DNA of 64,000 bases from Hydnum rufescens UP504 (taxonomy: Eukaryota; Basidiomycota; Agaricomycetes; Cantharellales; Hydnaceae), in assembly GCA_014904985.1 (NCBI GenBank), contig MU128957.1:171213-235212 (forward strand), given 5' to 3'. The first letter of the stretch is position 1, and every line of letters starts with the position of its first letter. Both the position numbers and the translations under genes were made by a program. Under the pieces are notes generated by a model. It did not search any database, had not been told where the DNA came from, and saw only the letters and a list, made by a program, of their open reading frames with translations. Positions 23,928 through 35,179 of the stretch are shown here, one piece after another.

Positions 23928-26919
23928 ATGAAGGCCATCTCATCCTTCCTTGGTTCCAGTAAGAAGCGCAAGAGCATGGCTGCTACAAAGGACCGATCCA
24001 AGGTTCTGGACACTACACCTATGACATCTGCGCCCCCCTCTCCTCCTCTCAGCCCCCTCTTCTATTCGCACGGTAAACATCCCGTACCCACCTCCAATTC
24101 TGCATCTACTATCACATCACTCACAACTGTCGCCTCTCTGGATTATGGTTCCAAGTACACCTATGATTACAACGACAGACCACAGGTGCCCGGTTTCTTC
24201 GAATCCCCTCGCGCTGCACCTCCAGTCCCATCCACTTCATCTTCCTCTTCATCTGTCGCCCCCCCTCCCCTGGTGTCTCCCCCTCGCAGTCCAAGTAGAA
24301 TGAGCCTTAAAAACACGTCCATTCCTTGGGGATCAAAGCCAACAGCTGGCCATGTTGGAATCCCCGCTCACCCTCAAATCGAAGGATTGGCTCTTGTTCC
24401 CACTGCTGCGAGCGACCTCCCCACCGTGTCGTATTCTTCACTGGTAAACGACTTGCTCCAGCATTTTACCGAATTTTAATTGATTTTATTGCATTCAAAC
24501 TGCGTTCACTTAGCAGAAACCTTTGCCTGAACCTGGGTCCTTGCCTTCTCCGCGTTCTTCAATGGCCCGGCGTGCTATGGTCGCTATGAGGGCTCCCGTG
24601 ATGATTCCTTGCGAGCCCCTTCAAAGCGTGTCAATAAAGCTCAGAAGACCTATCACGACCTCAAACCATCGATTATGGACCCTACTACACATCCTGAACC
24701 CTGGGACCCTTTTGCCGCCCGTAGCCCTCTCTCCCCCCCTCCATCGAGCCCAATCATAGCCCGCCAGCTGTTCCTGCTCTTCCTCCCTCACCATCATCGT
24801 CTGGGCGGCTAGGGAAAAGCATACATCGCCTCCTTCAGTCACGTAGTAGTCATGGATTGCGTGAGCGAGCCCTCCGGTCCGGATCGACTCTCAGTAGACC
24901 CTCTTCCCGTGGTAATGGTTCTAGACCTCCATCGCGTGGCAATGGCTATCGCCCCCGCGAAGGTTCTCTGCCTACGCCGAAATCAAGCTCCTCATCTTTT
25001 GCCAGGCCTCGTGCACAGTCAGTCGGAGCCCCTGCCCCCGTCGCTTCCTTTGACCTAGTCTGTTCTGGTCTCCTCCTCCTCCCATTCCGAAAATTGAACC
25101 GACAGTCAATGCTTCTGCTTCTGTGAAATTCTCAACTCCTGAAACTTTGACTCGTAATCAAGGACTGGATATCCTTCTCTCTTCCCTTTCTCCCTCTCCT
25201 TCTCCTACCCCCTCTGCAGCACGGAAGGCTCTTCAACAGCATCTGCCCCAGTCCCCCTCCAAGTCCCAATTTCAATCGTCTTTTCCTTCCCTCCTTTGGC
25301 TAGAACCTGGCACGGACACTGATGCTGACAGTCGGGATAGAAGCAATAGCACGGGTACGGTCAGCACTAGTGCTAGCAGCAGTCCTCGCATGCCAAACCA
25401 ACAGTTTGCGCGGCATGGCAGTGGGGCGCGTAGAAACCCTTCCGTTTCTTCTAAACGTTCCATGCCAGAGCTCGATGGAGTATGGAAGTCGTTCGTTCGT
25501 GATTGTGCCGAGGATATCGATCTTGACATCAGCTTAATTGGTTCGGGTCTCGAGGCTGTCGTCGAGAACAGTCATTCAACCGCCGACGGGGAGGATGGGG
25601 AAGAAGGAGGCCCTGGGCAGGAGTCTCACAAGGCAGAAATGCGCAGGTCAAGGCATAGATCTACGATGAATGGTTCGACCCAACCTCCTACTCGCTCTTT
25701 ACCTCTCGTGCCTCTTCCCCATCCTAAGGCCCAACCACTTGCAATTAAGATTACACGGCCGTCCCCACTTCCATCCGCATTGGCGCCAAAAGGACCTCTC
25801 CCTACGCCGCCTTTCACTCCGGTCGATGGGACAACGCGGATGGTTCCTACGCTACTTTCGGAGGCGTACGATCCGGAGAGCGTCGACTTCAGTGAAGGTG
25901 AAAACGTGAAAGGTGGTCCTGCCAAATCTTCGTTGCGGCCAGCTTCGACGTGCACAACTTCCTCCTCGCACACGTTGACCCTTTCCAATACCTCCTGCGA
26001 CGCCAATCACGGTGATTTGTCGACTACACCTACACTCGCCTCGAGGGCTTTTCCCATTCCAGCGGTGTTCTCTGGCGAATTCCGTCGCGTGCCTGTGGCC
26101 GGTCACCCGGAACCCCTCCACACAACTGAGACTGACAGTAGTGATGGTCAAGCATCTGATATACCTCCCTCATCTGTTCGTCTGCACGTGAAAAATCTTG
26201 ACGTTCCTCGGCACAGAAGCGCACTCTTACTCTCTTCGTTTCCCCAACCCCCCTCGCACACAGTCACCCCCTCCGCGACAATGAATCCTAGGCCTCTGCC
26301 ATCACTACCTGTCAAGGCTAGACATACTTTATCAATCACGCGGCCCCCTTCAACCATATCCACAGACAGTTCGTTTCCACGGTCTGTCGAGAGCACGTCA
26401 AGCGTAGGTGACATAATTGGCAGTGCGGCTGAGGTAGATGAGTGGCCTTGGACTGCCACTGAGTCTTCACTCGGGGGCGATCATGGGCATGAATCTTCTG
26501 CCACCTCGTCTCTTTATGATACTGCCGAAAGCTCGTTCAGCTGTGGGAGTGACGTGGCCTTTGATGGGCCCTCCAGCCCTTCGAGTCGCTGGACGACTCT
26601 GTCGGACGGCCCATCTAAACAAAATCATACCATGCCACACGCTCTTGCCACATTGCGGGAATCACAACTACAGTCATCTTTGCCACAACTTGTTCAGCAG
26701 CTGCATAAAGGTGCCTCGCATCGTCAAAAGTCACACTTGCGACCGCTGTCGTTGAAGGGTCGAGATCGGACCATATCTCCGCCGTTTGCACGCATGCAGG
26801 CTGAGCTACAATTAATTGATCTCGAGCTCCCTCGTATCCCTCGATTGCGACATTCGAGTCCAGCATCGAGTCCCACCTCTTCCTTCAGCACCATTTCAAA
26901 ACACGCCTTCAAACACTAG
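23928..26919 (+). CDS. Large Ser/Pro-rich, largely disordered protein
   Basis: It starts MKAISSFLGSSKKRKSMAAT. Intron 1 is 24444-24516 (CTG|GTAAAC...TTAGCAG|AAACCT). The product is dominated by Ser, Pro, Thr and charged stretches: PPPIPKIEP, RGNGSRPPSRGNGYRPRE and SLSPSPSPTPSAARKALQQH. A few segments look ordered, notably RSMPELDGVWKSFVRDCAED followed by IDLDISLIGSGLEAVVEN, and a C-terminal LIDLELPRIPRLRHSSP. A 598-codon open frame covers 25123-26919. Upstream, the reading moves between frames near 24570-24590, 24765 and 25050, where low-complexity C/T runs make single-base errors likely. The pattern fits fungal cytoskeletal or signalling scaffolds, but I do not recognise the family. Confidence 0.6.
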
Positions 26920-28217
26920 TACAAAAAATCTACTCCATCACACACGTGGGTATTCGTTCGATGAGGGATACGCTATGTGATGCTGTGTCATTCGACCCAC
27001 CCCCCAAAGTCCCCGCGGTGGTTTTGTCCCGCACACTTGCACCTCGCAGATGCCCCCTTTTGAATTGATTTGTTTCTTGGGATCGCATGTGGATGTATGG
27101 TTCTTCCTGTTCCTGCTCTCGTTTCTCTCAGTGGTTGATTTTGTCCTCATTTGAACGATTCGCCTTCTTGGTCACCCCTGCTCTTTGCCATTACTGCGGC
27201 CTTCTATTCTTCTCAAGGCATATGACGTGCTAGGTTTCAAATTTTCGCATCGCCCGTTTTTCTGCCAGTTTCCCTGCGCCTCCACGCTCCCTATTTCGCT
27301 TGCCAGCGCCATTCGTTCTTTTCTGGATCATTGTATAACCGACCACCAACACTCATTTCTAAATCTCAGCACGCTCGTTCTCGCCTACTCAGATTTCGCA
27401 TCCTCCCTATGCATTCATTGTCGTTTCATTTTATGCTACTTTGTTCGCAGTGAAGTGGTACCATTACATTTCTCCCCCACCCCCCACCTAATCGCCGTAT
27501 CCTCCTTCATTCATATTATCTTCTTGAACTTGTTGATCCCGGTCGTACCACCCATTCACCCACATCCATCCATCCGTCCACCCATCCATTCATCCATTGG
27601 TCCCATGTTGTACTGTAGCCTCCGAGAGAAATTAAAATTCATCATCACCCAAGAAAATGAGTTTACTCCATGAGAAAGAAGCTTCTACTGAACGAGTGGT
27701 CTTCGATGTGGTCACAGGCTTCAAGGTTCTCTTGACACATTCTTGTGATATTGTGATTGGCAATCACACGATGACCAAGGAAAATATATATATATATCTG
27801 TGTATAACGAGAAGACACTAATCATACCGAGGGTTCCAGACCAAATGACTGCATTATTGGTTATGAGGGCAACGAACAATTTGGTGTTCGTAAAAGTTCC
27901 GGTCCCCGGTCCCTGGGATTTAACGCGTTGTTCCATGCGTCCCCACCAATATCTTCCATGAACACAGTATTCCAGACCATTCCACTATTATCTTTAGTTC
28001 GTCCGAGCTCCACGCCAATCTTAGTAATAGCACCCATAATGCCGAGAGAAAAGCGGTGTGTATGCCTTAAAAAGGGGGGATGGCATGCACGAGGAACGGG
28101 GGTGAGAATGTGAGAACGGAGAACGGAGAACGGAGAACGGCGGCGGCGGCGGTGGTGCTGGCAGCGGCGGGAAGGGGGGCGTTAGACATTTTGAAGTGAG
28201 TTGGAGCCCGGAGAGGA
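26920..28217. other. Intergenic region with simple repeats
   Basis: About 1.3 kb between convergent genes. Open frames such as 27185-27673 have low-complexity, non-protein-like translations. A short (AT)n tract lies at about 27786-27797 and a heptamer/trinucleotide repeat at 28112-28156. Confidence 0.5.
28112..28156. repeat. Microsatellite: (GAGAACG)4 followed by (GCG)n
   Basis: Four tandem copies of GAGAACG run directly into a GCG/GGT trinucleotide tract, in the 3' flank of the VMA21 gene. Confidence 0.85.
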
Positions 28218-28699
28218 TCAACGAGATTTTCGAGACTCGATGCTGGTTTTAGCGGGTTCGGAACGTGGCTGATTGCCCTGATCTTCGAGCACAGACAGGA
28301 TGATGTATAAGACTAGGACGAGGTTGGCTGACGTGACGGCTGATATGGCAGCGAAGATCCCGTTTCCTGGAAGTTGGTATAGAGGGTGGTAAAAGGACCG
28401 TGAGCATGTTGCCACAAGGCTATAGAGCCACACGCAGACGAGCCGCGAGAAAATGGACATTCATATGCACCATTAAAAATATACCAGAGAGAAATGAAGT
28501 ATGTAGAGATAGGAACCACAGCGAGGGCGATGCTAAAAGCGAGGAGTTTCGCCAACGCGCTCCTAGAGTTGACGGTTCAAAGGTTGTTCGAGAAAGGAAC
28601 ATAACCCCAGTGAGTGGCTTGAGACGTCGATAGCATCAGGCGTGCTTACCCTTGTTCACCCTTATTAACGAGGTTGGCTGCTGCAACTTTCTCGCTCAT
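28218..28699 (-). CDS. VMA21: V-ATPase assembly integral membrane protein VMA21
   Basis: An ER membrane chaperone for assembly of the V0 sector of the vacuolar ATPase. Three exons, 28650-28699, 28471-28562 and 28218-28366, total 291 nt or 96 aa, typical for the family. Introns are 87 nt (CAAGG|GTAAGC...CTCTAG|G) and 104 nt (AATG|GTGCAT...CTTCCAG|GA). The protein begins MSEKVAAANLVNKGEQG and has two membrane helices: LAKLLAFSIALAVVPISTYF and ANLVLVLYIILSVLEDQ. The loop with GNGIFAAISAVTS between them is the family pattern. The C-terminus is charged (KTSIESRKSR) and lacks an obvious KKxx retrieval signal at the extreme end. Identification rests on the paired-helix motif and size. Confidence 0.85.
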
Positions 28700-30343
28700 T
28701 ACCTTGGGCTGGCTTTTTGAAAGCTCACGTGCGTCTGGCTTTCTCCGAAAACTGCCTCCGATACAATTCACAGTTTCCGATTCATCTCCCGATCTCGCGT
28801 ACAAACGCACGTGATGTCCGCTTTTTTCATACTTGTATCTTTGTGAAAAATTTTGAGTACCGTACTGTTACGACCTTAGATCAGATATAAAAGGAAATCA
28901 ATTTTGAGAATTTGGTGACTGTGGGAGCCTCGGAGCGCGGTTCCGGGGGTGAGAAAATTTTTGTTGACCTGTGATGTGGCCTAAGGTCGTAACACTACAG
29001 TACTTGCTGCATACGGAAGCATCAGAACACGTTAGTTGATTGTGATCCAAAATCTATCTCTGCATTCACATCAGCCTAATTCTCATCTCAAGTGACCTCC
29101 TGCTTTACCTGGTTATGGTTATATCGCCTCGCGTACCAATGATGCCAGAAACCACTCAGGAACCTTGCAAAGAGAGTTCTTTAGCCACCGTGGTCTTGCT
29201 GTCGGTCTGAATTAAGATTCGGAAGAATTGGGTCTTCCTAGTGTGTCTGAGTGACTCAGACTCAGACTTGATGCTACCATCACGTGATGCTCATTGGTGC
29301 ACGTTCGACTCGCCTCGCCCGCTTAACCTTAGTGCCTTCGTAATTCGATTGCATATAAATTATGTGCATTGCCCATTAGTGTGGGGTGAATAGGCCGATC
29401 TAGACCAAACGTTCCTGAGGGAATCTATCCGTCTTCCGCTCAAAGAAATGCAATATATGATCCGAGAAGTCTTCTGTCGACCCCATAGTTATTGGGGTAG
29501 CACCGTAGCTGGAGGTAAATGAGTATCATTGTTGGCCTTTTCCTGTGGATCCACGCTGATGCTGCACGGCCGTGAAAGCACAGAAAATGTAAACACAAGA
29601 GTTCGGGATCGCTCTCATACTTCGTCGATCATTACAGATTAGGCCACTTTCAAATTTTTCTCGTTTGGAGTTCCGCCAGCTCTATTGCCGTGCTGATAGC
29701 CGCAGCCTGGAGGACAAATATACGATAAGGATGATTGAGGTCCTTCGTTGGACAGTGCTTGTCGTAGACAGGTTCTCAACCAGCCTCTATATAGCCCTCC
29801 ATGTGTAACTGATTGAATTGTTCGTTGGCACCAAATAAATCACATGACTGCACATGTATCTCTCAGACATCCAGATTACGAGATGTTGAATATACGGATC
29901 TATCCATGAGAACACGTGATTTATTTGTACGTAACAGCCATTCAATCAGTTACCGCGCTATTCAAAGAGGTTTCTATGCTCGTAGTACAGCCTAATTATG
30001 CATCCACTCATGTAGACAATGTAGACAAGGCATCCCAATGTGAACCATATCCTATTTCTTCTCATTGCATAGTAGACAGCAGAACACCGGGGGATCTATG
30101 GCACCCAATAGAGAGTGGGATCGGAACTATCCGCTTGAGAAAATTGCTACACATATCTTATCAGCTGTAATTTCGTCCCCACTGATCTATAGTAAATAAT
30201 CCTGTGGGGAATTATTAAATCTGTCGCGTTGAGCCTCCCAAGCATCATCTGGATTTCCTATACTTGCTTCCAATAAATTGAGCTCATGTATAGCGTGTCT
30301 GGATTTGTGCTTTGTTCCCTGGTCCACCTCTTTGCCCTTCATC
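28700..30343. other. Accessory region boundary: spacer, NACHT relic and 5' flank of duplicated block A
   Basis: From 28,700 to 29,100 is spacer, including a local inverted-repeat-like pair built around TTACGACCTTAG / CTAAGGTCGTAA (28866-28877 and 28980-28991). A NACHT relic follows at 29,140-29,260. Sequence from about 29,430 matches the 5' flank of block B (from about 35,530), interrupted by unique DNA at 29,640-30,250. Confidence 0.5.
29140..29260 (+). pseudogene. NACHT-gene relic (post-NACHT segment)
   Basis: The stretch GCCAGAAACCACTC...AGAGAGTTCTTT...CTGAATTAAGATTCGGAAGAATTGGG lines up with the intact NLR at about 46,510-46,620, which encodes ARNHAKRILHDI and IRSQLREIPKRLG. It has many substitutions and deletions, and only a ~120-bp fragment remains. 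Confidence 0.5.
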
Positions 30344-33300
30344 ATGGAGGTAATCCACGCCACTCCAGTCAATATCTTGGGTGGCTCGTTATTTGGCATC
30401 CTCCTCGCCGCTTTGTCAGTCACCTCCAGCCTCAAGGATGGGTATGACAGCGCTAACCTAACATATTTGGCAGATGCTTCGGTGCCCTCACTATCCAGAC
30501 CTCTAGCTATTATTGTGCGTTCCCAAATGATGGAAGGCCGGTGAAACTGGTGGTACGTCTCTCCACATTTTCTTTAAATGTGCACTCATCGCCCATTTTC
30601 CAACCCTTTCTCAGGTGGGCGTTTTATGGTGAGCATTTCACACATTTATCTTTTGAGGCATACTCCTCATCTTCCGTTGTAAAGGACTTTGCAAGCTTTT
30701 CAACTGTTGGTATCTCCTTTTCGGTGCTCTTCGACTGTTTCGAGGGAATAATGTGGAGGCTTACTGTTGCCCAAAACCATGTACATTACACAGTGCATGC
30801 AGTGCTCAGTCTTTATATTGGTGGTCCGTCAAAAATTACAATAATCCGTTGGCTCTGAAGTGGGGGACGTGGTAGGTATCGGGTGTCTCATGGTCGTTCA
30901 CCGTTCCGTCCCCTACCAATTCCCCTTACCCATGAAACCACTGCATATTTACAGGGAATTTTCAATGCATCAAATCAACATAGTGAGTGCCGAGTCGGTT
31001 CCAGTGGTGGATGCCCTTATCTTGGCTTTGACACCATCTACTTCCAGGTCTGCTCATCAGTCACTGTGCAGACATTCTTTGCGCATCGCGTCTACTCCCG
31101 TAAGTTTTGCCACATATCTTCGCCGGAGAAGCATTGCATTCATACTACCCCTTGATTTCCATAGTGAGCGCTAATCTCTATGTAGGAGTGCTTGTGGTAT
31201 GTTGTGGCCCTGATGTCGTGATAGGTCGGTCTGAAAGGCGGCCTGCATTTATGATTTTGCAGCAAGTCCTTGTGTTGCTTCAGTTAGGTTAGTAGCATAG
31301 CTTTCCCATGTGCTTCTTCCATCTTATTCCTCTGGCACTAGGATTCGGTACCGGTTAGTATTCATCTTCGTATGCTCGATGAATGATGGCTTATTGTATT
31401 CCGGTCAAATGGATGTTTTGGCATGCTGCAGCAACCTCTGTTAAAGCGTATGCATCCCCGTCTTCGCCGAAGCCATAGCCAACTTGTTGGTCTGATTTGG
31501 CTGTATCCCTCACTGTTGTAGAAACATGCATTTAGAACTTCAAGTGATAGTCAAGGAGTCTAAATGGCTTTTTGTGTCATGGCTCGCTATTCAAGTGTGT
31601 CTTGGCCACAATCTATCTGCCCTTGTTTCGAATACGCACACTCTTGCCTTTGCTGATATATGGTATGGTGGTTCTCAGGCGGCTACAGATATTGTGATTG
31701 CAATATGGATGTGTCTCTTATTGCGACGTCGGCGGACCGGATTCCAGAAGTGCGTATCCTGATCCATTTACGATGTACCAAATGAGTCCCTTTGTTTGAT
31801 TGATGATCTCACGCGTCGTTCCGTGGCACAGGACAGATTCGGTAATCAACCGTATGGTATTGTATACCATTAGTCCGGGCTTGGTCACTAGCGTCCTCTC
31901 GTGTATTGATCTTGTGCTGGTGCGTTTCACCAATTTCGTTTCGTTTTTCACTGTGATAATTCTGGTGCTGACGTAATTATGAGGACAGTTTGCCAAATAC
32001 GGATTCCAATTTGGTGTAATTGTTATCTGCATGGTAGGTCACTCGGTTTTTCGGTCTCCTGCTCATTCGAGAATGAGCATATTTCTATACAAGACTGATT
32101 CCTCCTAGACCCTAGGCCCGTTCTATTCCATCACCATGCTTATCAAGTACATCCCTATAATATATCTCGTTATACGTGCGATGCTGAACAACTTAATTTT
32201 ACGTTTGGCCCCACAGTCTACACACGCGAAAGACACTCCAGGCGAGGCTTTCTACACCGAGCCTCTTCGAGCGAAACTCGATGAAAAAGATAATTCGGGA
32301 GAATGCGGAGGGTCATGGACGAGTACGTAGTGCATATATCGTGACCTGAATAACATCAGGGAGTTGAGGCGATACTAACGGACGCCGATCGGAACTTGGC
32401 TCTTTTTCTAGGAAGGGAGGCTCCAGGCTACAAGCATAAAGGTCACCAGAGAGGTGGCATGCGATGATGTGGACATAAAACCGATGGGACCCGAACAGGT
32501 AGCCCAAGGTTTCGGTGGGGCCCCGATGAGCAGTTTTGAGCTCCAAGTTTGACTTTGCTAGAATCGCAGGCGCCCTCACCAAATCCTAGACTTCTTCGCA
32601 TGTAATTAGATCTAGGCGGACCCTGCACACATATTTCCGATTAAGCTAGGGCACCGGGGTCTCCAAACTCGTCTCCAAAGAGGCGGCATGAACACATACC
32701 GAAGGCCTAACAATCCCTTGACTGTGCCAGAGTATATCTCAAAATTAACGGGATTGGTGGGGTCCAGAACCTGTCAGAAGGGGGTCCACCCGCTGAGGTA
32801 TCATCATAGAAAATTTTATCGGGGCTGAACCAGGGATTGGGTCCTGGATAAGCGACTTTCTGGAGATCTATCTGAATTAGATACTTGTGCAAAACCCCAA
32901 CGCCATGGCGAAAAAACTATGCCAAGCGTGGGATCCATGTATGATAGGGGCTTTAAGAAGGCAGCGTGGGATTTCGATGTGGTTGTGTGAAGAAACCAAG
33001 CTTGAATTTTCGCAATGACCCACGATCAATATACGATCTTTCAGAGACCTCAAAGCGCGGGACCTCTCCTGTCCATTTTTGTATCGGTAGGTGAACCAAA
33101 CTATCACTTCAAGGTTGCGCCTCAAAAGGCGCGGCGCCGGAACGTCCCCAAGAAGGTCAATGGCCTTTCCGTCCAACATCAAATGCGTCTCCTGCGCCAG
33201 GTGGAATTCGACGAGAACTGCAACGATTGACACGATATTATATAAGCTGACGTCGCGGCGAAGAATACCCACCACCATCGGTGGTCTGTAGAAATTACAC

Positions 33301-34330
33301 CTTAATGATGAGCTTGAAGGATATCGTACATACCGACTTACATCGAGCTATGTCCTGCATAAATGTGCTATCATTGAGGAACACTTCCCATTACCATGTG
33401 TCCAGGAATTTGCATTCTAGAGTCCGAGCTTTGTCTGGCCAGCCGACCGCGGGTCCCGCCATTTGCTTCTCTGACACAAGTCCCTCGCCCAATCAGAGCA
33501 TATTGGCAGAGCACGCAGAGACCGAGGGCGAACGAACGGCTATCGACTATGATTGCGGCATCGACGAACGGATCATCTGATGAAGGCTCCACACCGTAAA
33601 ACCCTTGCTCGGCCTCGAACTGCAGCGTCGGACCAGTGCGACAGACCGCACGGATGCGCTGATATTTTGACACAAAAATGGTGTCAGGCCGCCGTTCCAC
33701 ACCAGATGAACGTGGGGCACCTCGAATTTGTCGTGGCGACGAGCAATGATGAAGATTTTCCATTTTTTCCCCCCCAACAGCCGTAAAAATATGATATGAT
33801 TTGCGAGGAATGTGAAAGGTTCGTAACGTCCGACTCCCGACTTCTTTACTGCGCTTGAATTGAGTGACATGGTCTCGATGCCTGTGTATTGCTGTCAAAT
33901 AGATGCCCTCTGTAGACAAGGAATCTCTCAAACCCCGATTGCTTGCAAGGGAAGGCTACAGGGTGGTTCTACGGCGGTCAGTATGTGAACTCCAGGATAC
34001 GGTCTTGCTGTATGGTATCGAAGGGGGTTATGTGGATAGTGTAATATTTCCGGGTAGGGACTGGGATAGTAGGTAGGACTTCCAGCCGCATCCAGATATT
34101 AGGACCAGAGTTGTGTACTGGTGGCTGGATCGGTCTGAGGCCGATGAAAGCCTGCCTGCAACTACCGGCTGCTCCCGAACGGGGCCAAGGGCAGGCGTGC
34201 CCCAAACACTGCCAAGAAAGTCTAATTTCGAGGCGTACCAGAATGAAAGTAGCTGGGCTTGCACAGTTGAACAGGGCGCCGCAAAAACGAGCACAATGTA
34301 ACAGACTCTCAAGCACCTAAGCCCCGTCAA
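29430..34330. repeat. Segmental duplication block A
   Basis: This block resembles block B (35,180-39,990) and, in part, block C (59,730-62,830). Shared landmarks are the CTTCCGCTCAAAGAAAT flank, the DUF6534 gene, the GAGCCCAAGGTTTCGG-type 3' flank, CACCGGGGTCTCCAAAC, GGCATCGACGAACGGATC and ACCTCGAATTTGTCGTGGCG. Similarity is interrupted by private insertions or deletions, for example 32,950-33,450, which is absent from B. Confidence 0.75.
30344..32552 (+). pseudogene. DUF6534-type membrane protein, copy A (probably frame-broken)
   Basis: Start ATG 30344; exon 1 is 30344-30414 and exon 2 is 30474-30552, giving NILGGSLFGILLAALCFGAL, then TIQTSSYYCAFPNDGRPVKL. Later exons give LYWWSVKNYNNPLALKWGTW, VCSSVTVQTFFAHRVYS, ESKWLFVSWLAIQ, RRRRTGFQK-TDSVINRMVL and FYSITMLI-NLHTRKTLQARL, then a C-terminal REVACDDVDIKP segment ending at 32550-32552. 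This is the usual seven-helix order of the family. Compared with copies B and C there is one extra base near 31,140-31,150 (CTACCCCTTG versus ATTCCCTTG), which breaks the SIAFI-PLI helix. Splice sites elsewhere are preserved, so loss of function is recent or the base is an error. Confidence 0.6.
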
Positions 34331-34509
34331 TCACACAGAGCCAGTACTCCAAATAGCTGAAAGTATTGCATTGAGGTATTGCTAATTGGGGGAAAATCCG
34401 TGAATGGAAAGATGTCGGTTGAGGACCGTGAGTACTTAGGTCATGTGACAGGTCACGTCGCTGACCGCCGGAAACGCGCTCCGAGGCCCATATTTCCTCG
34501 GTTATCAAG
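32553..34509. other. 3' flank of block A, no firm gene
   Basis: Much of this is duplicated in block B. Minus-strand open frames (32877-33278, 33371-33931, 33978-34316) give translations with partial counterparts in B; 'HLVxNGG' with 'LLCxNI', and DPFVDA, recur. No known family is recognised. Shared sequence may reflect common ancestry rather than coding constraint. Confidence 0.4.
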
Positions 34510-34690
34510 GAACCTCACACAGAGAGTTCTTAGCGATATTGAAGCCTCGGTAACCAAGCTTAAGGAAGATCTGCCGCTTTATATTCGGTCTCAATCAAGA
34601 TTCCGAAGAACTTGGGTCTTCCTATGTCTGTGGATTGGACGATTAGCCAAATTACTTCATCAAGAACAAGAACTTATTTCTCTAATGTGA
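34510..34690 (+). pseudogene. NACHT-gene relic, downstream segment
   Basis: It translates with RVLSDIEASVTKLKEDLPLY and IRSQSRFRRTW, matching RILHDIQASLIEEDIRHY and IRSQLREIPKR of the NLR at 45.2-48.7 kb. It ends without a continuing domain. Confidence 0.6.
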
Positions 34691-34759
34691 GAATTCCTGC
34701 GCTTTTAGGCGCTTTAATTTCCCCTTCGCGCACAGCCATTTCACAGAATGATCTGCGGC

Positions 34760-35110
34760 CGACATGTCTCTCATGCTGGCTCTGGTCCTGAGGGTGCCTC
34801 GTTGTCATGCCTTGAAAGCACCTGTATTTCAATATTGGCAGAGATCGTGTCCTGGTCCGAGAGCACGGGGGGCGGGACGCCCCCTGTATAGTGGCTCATG
34901 GGACTGGCCGGAATTGGTAGGTCGGTGATTGCAAAGCCAGTGGGCAAAAGCGGCACCGCAGGAGTGAGTTTCTTTGTTTCCCAGAGTGACGCGCCTTTTG
35001 CTTGATCCGATCCTCGTCTTCCCGATGCTTGCACTCGCACGGTCGGATGACGAATTTAAAGTTATCGTTCGGGGGGGGGTCATACAACAAGACACCACAT
35101 TAGTACCCAG
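34760..35110 (+). pseudogene. NACHT-gene relic, P-loop segment with stop
   Basis: It aligns with the NLR at about 45,910-46,260: EGASLSCLESTCISILAEIV, a GTPPV segment followed by a premature TAG where the intact gene has TAC, then WLMGLAGIGRS (a degraded Walker A) and SFFVSQSDA. It lies downstream of the fragment at 34510, although in the intact gene this segment comes first, so the relic is scrambled or represents two insertions. Confidence 0.7.
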
Positions 35111-35179
35111 GTACCGATCGGCGCACACCAGATGCGTGTTAGGTTCCATCATGCTTTCTCCTTCCTGGTGACAGTTCCG

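Noticed and set aside
24857..25126. Independent small gene between exons of the Ser/Pro-rich gene
   Set aside because: Its Arg/Ser/Pro/Gly-rich translation matches the composition of the surrounding protein and is better explained as part of it after a frame shift.
27185..27673. 162-codon open frame in the spacer before VMA21
   Set aside because: Composition is low-complexity His/Pro/Ile/Ser, with no domain, introns or homologue-like motifs; it reads as untranslated CT-rich DNA.
33978..34316. Secreted-protein gene on the minus strand
   Set aside because: The start is weakly hydrophobic, but there is no clear cleavage site or conserved cysteine pattern, and the counterpart in block B is not open throughout.
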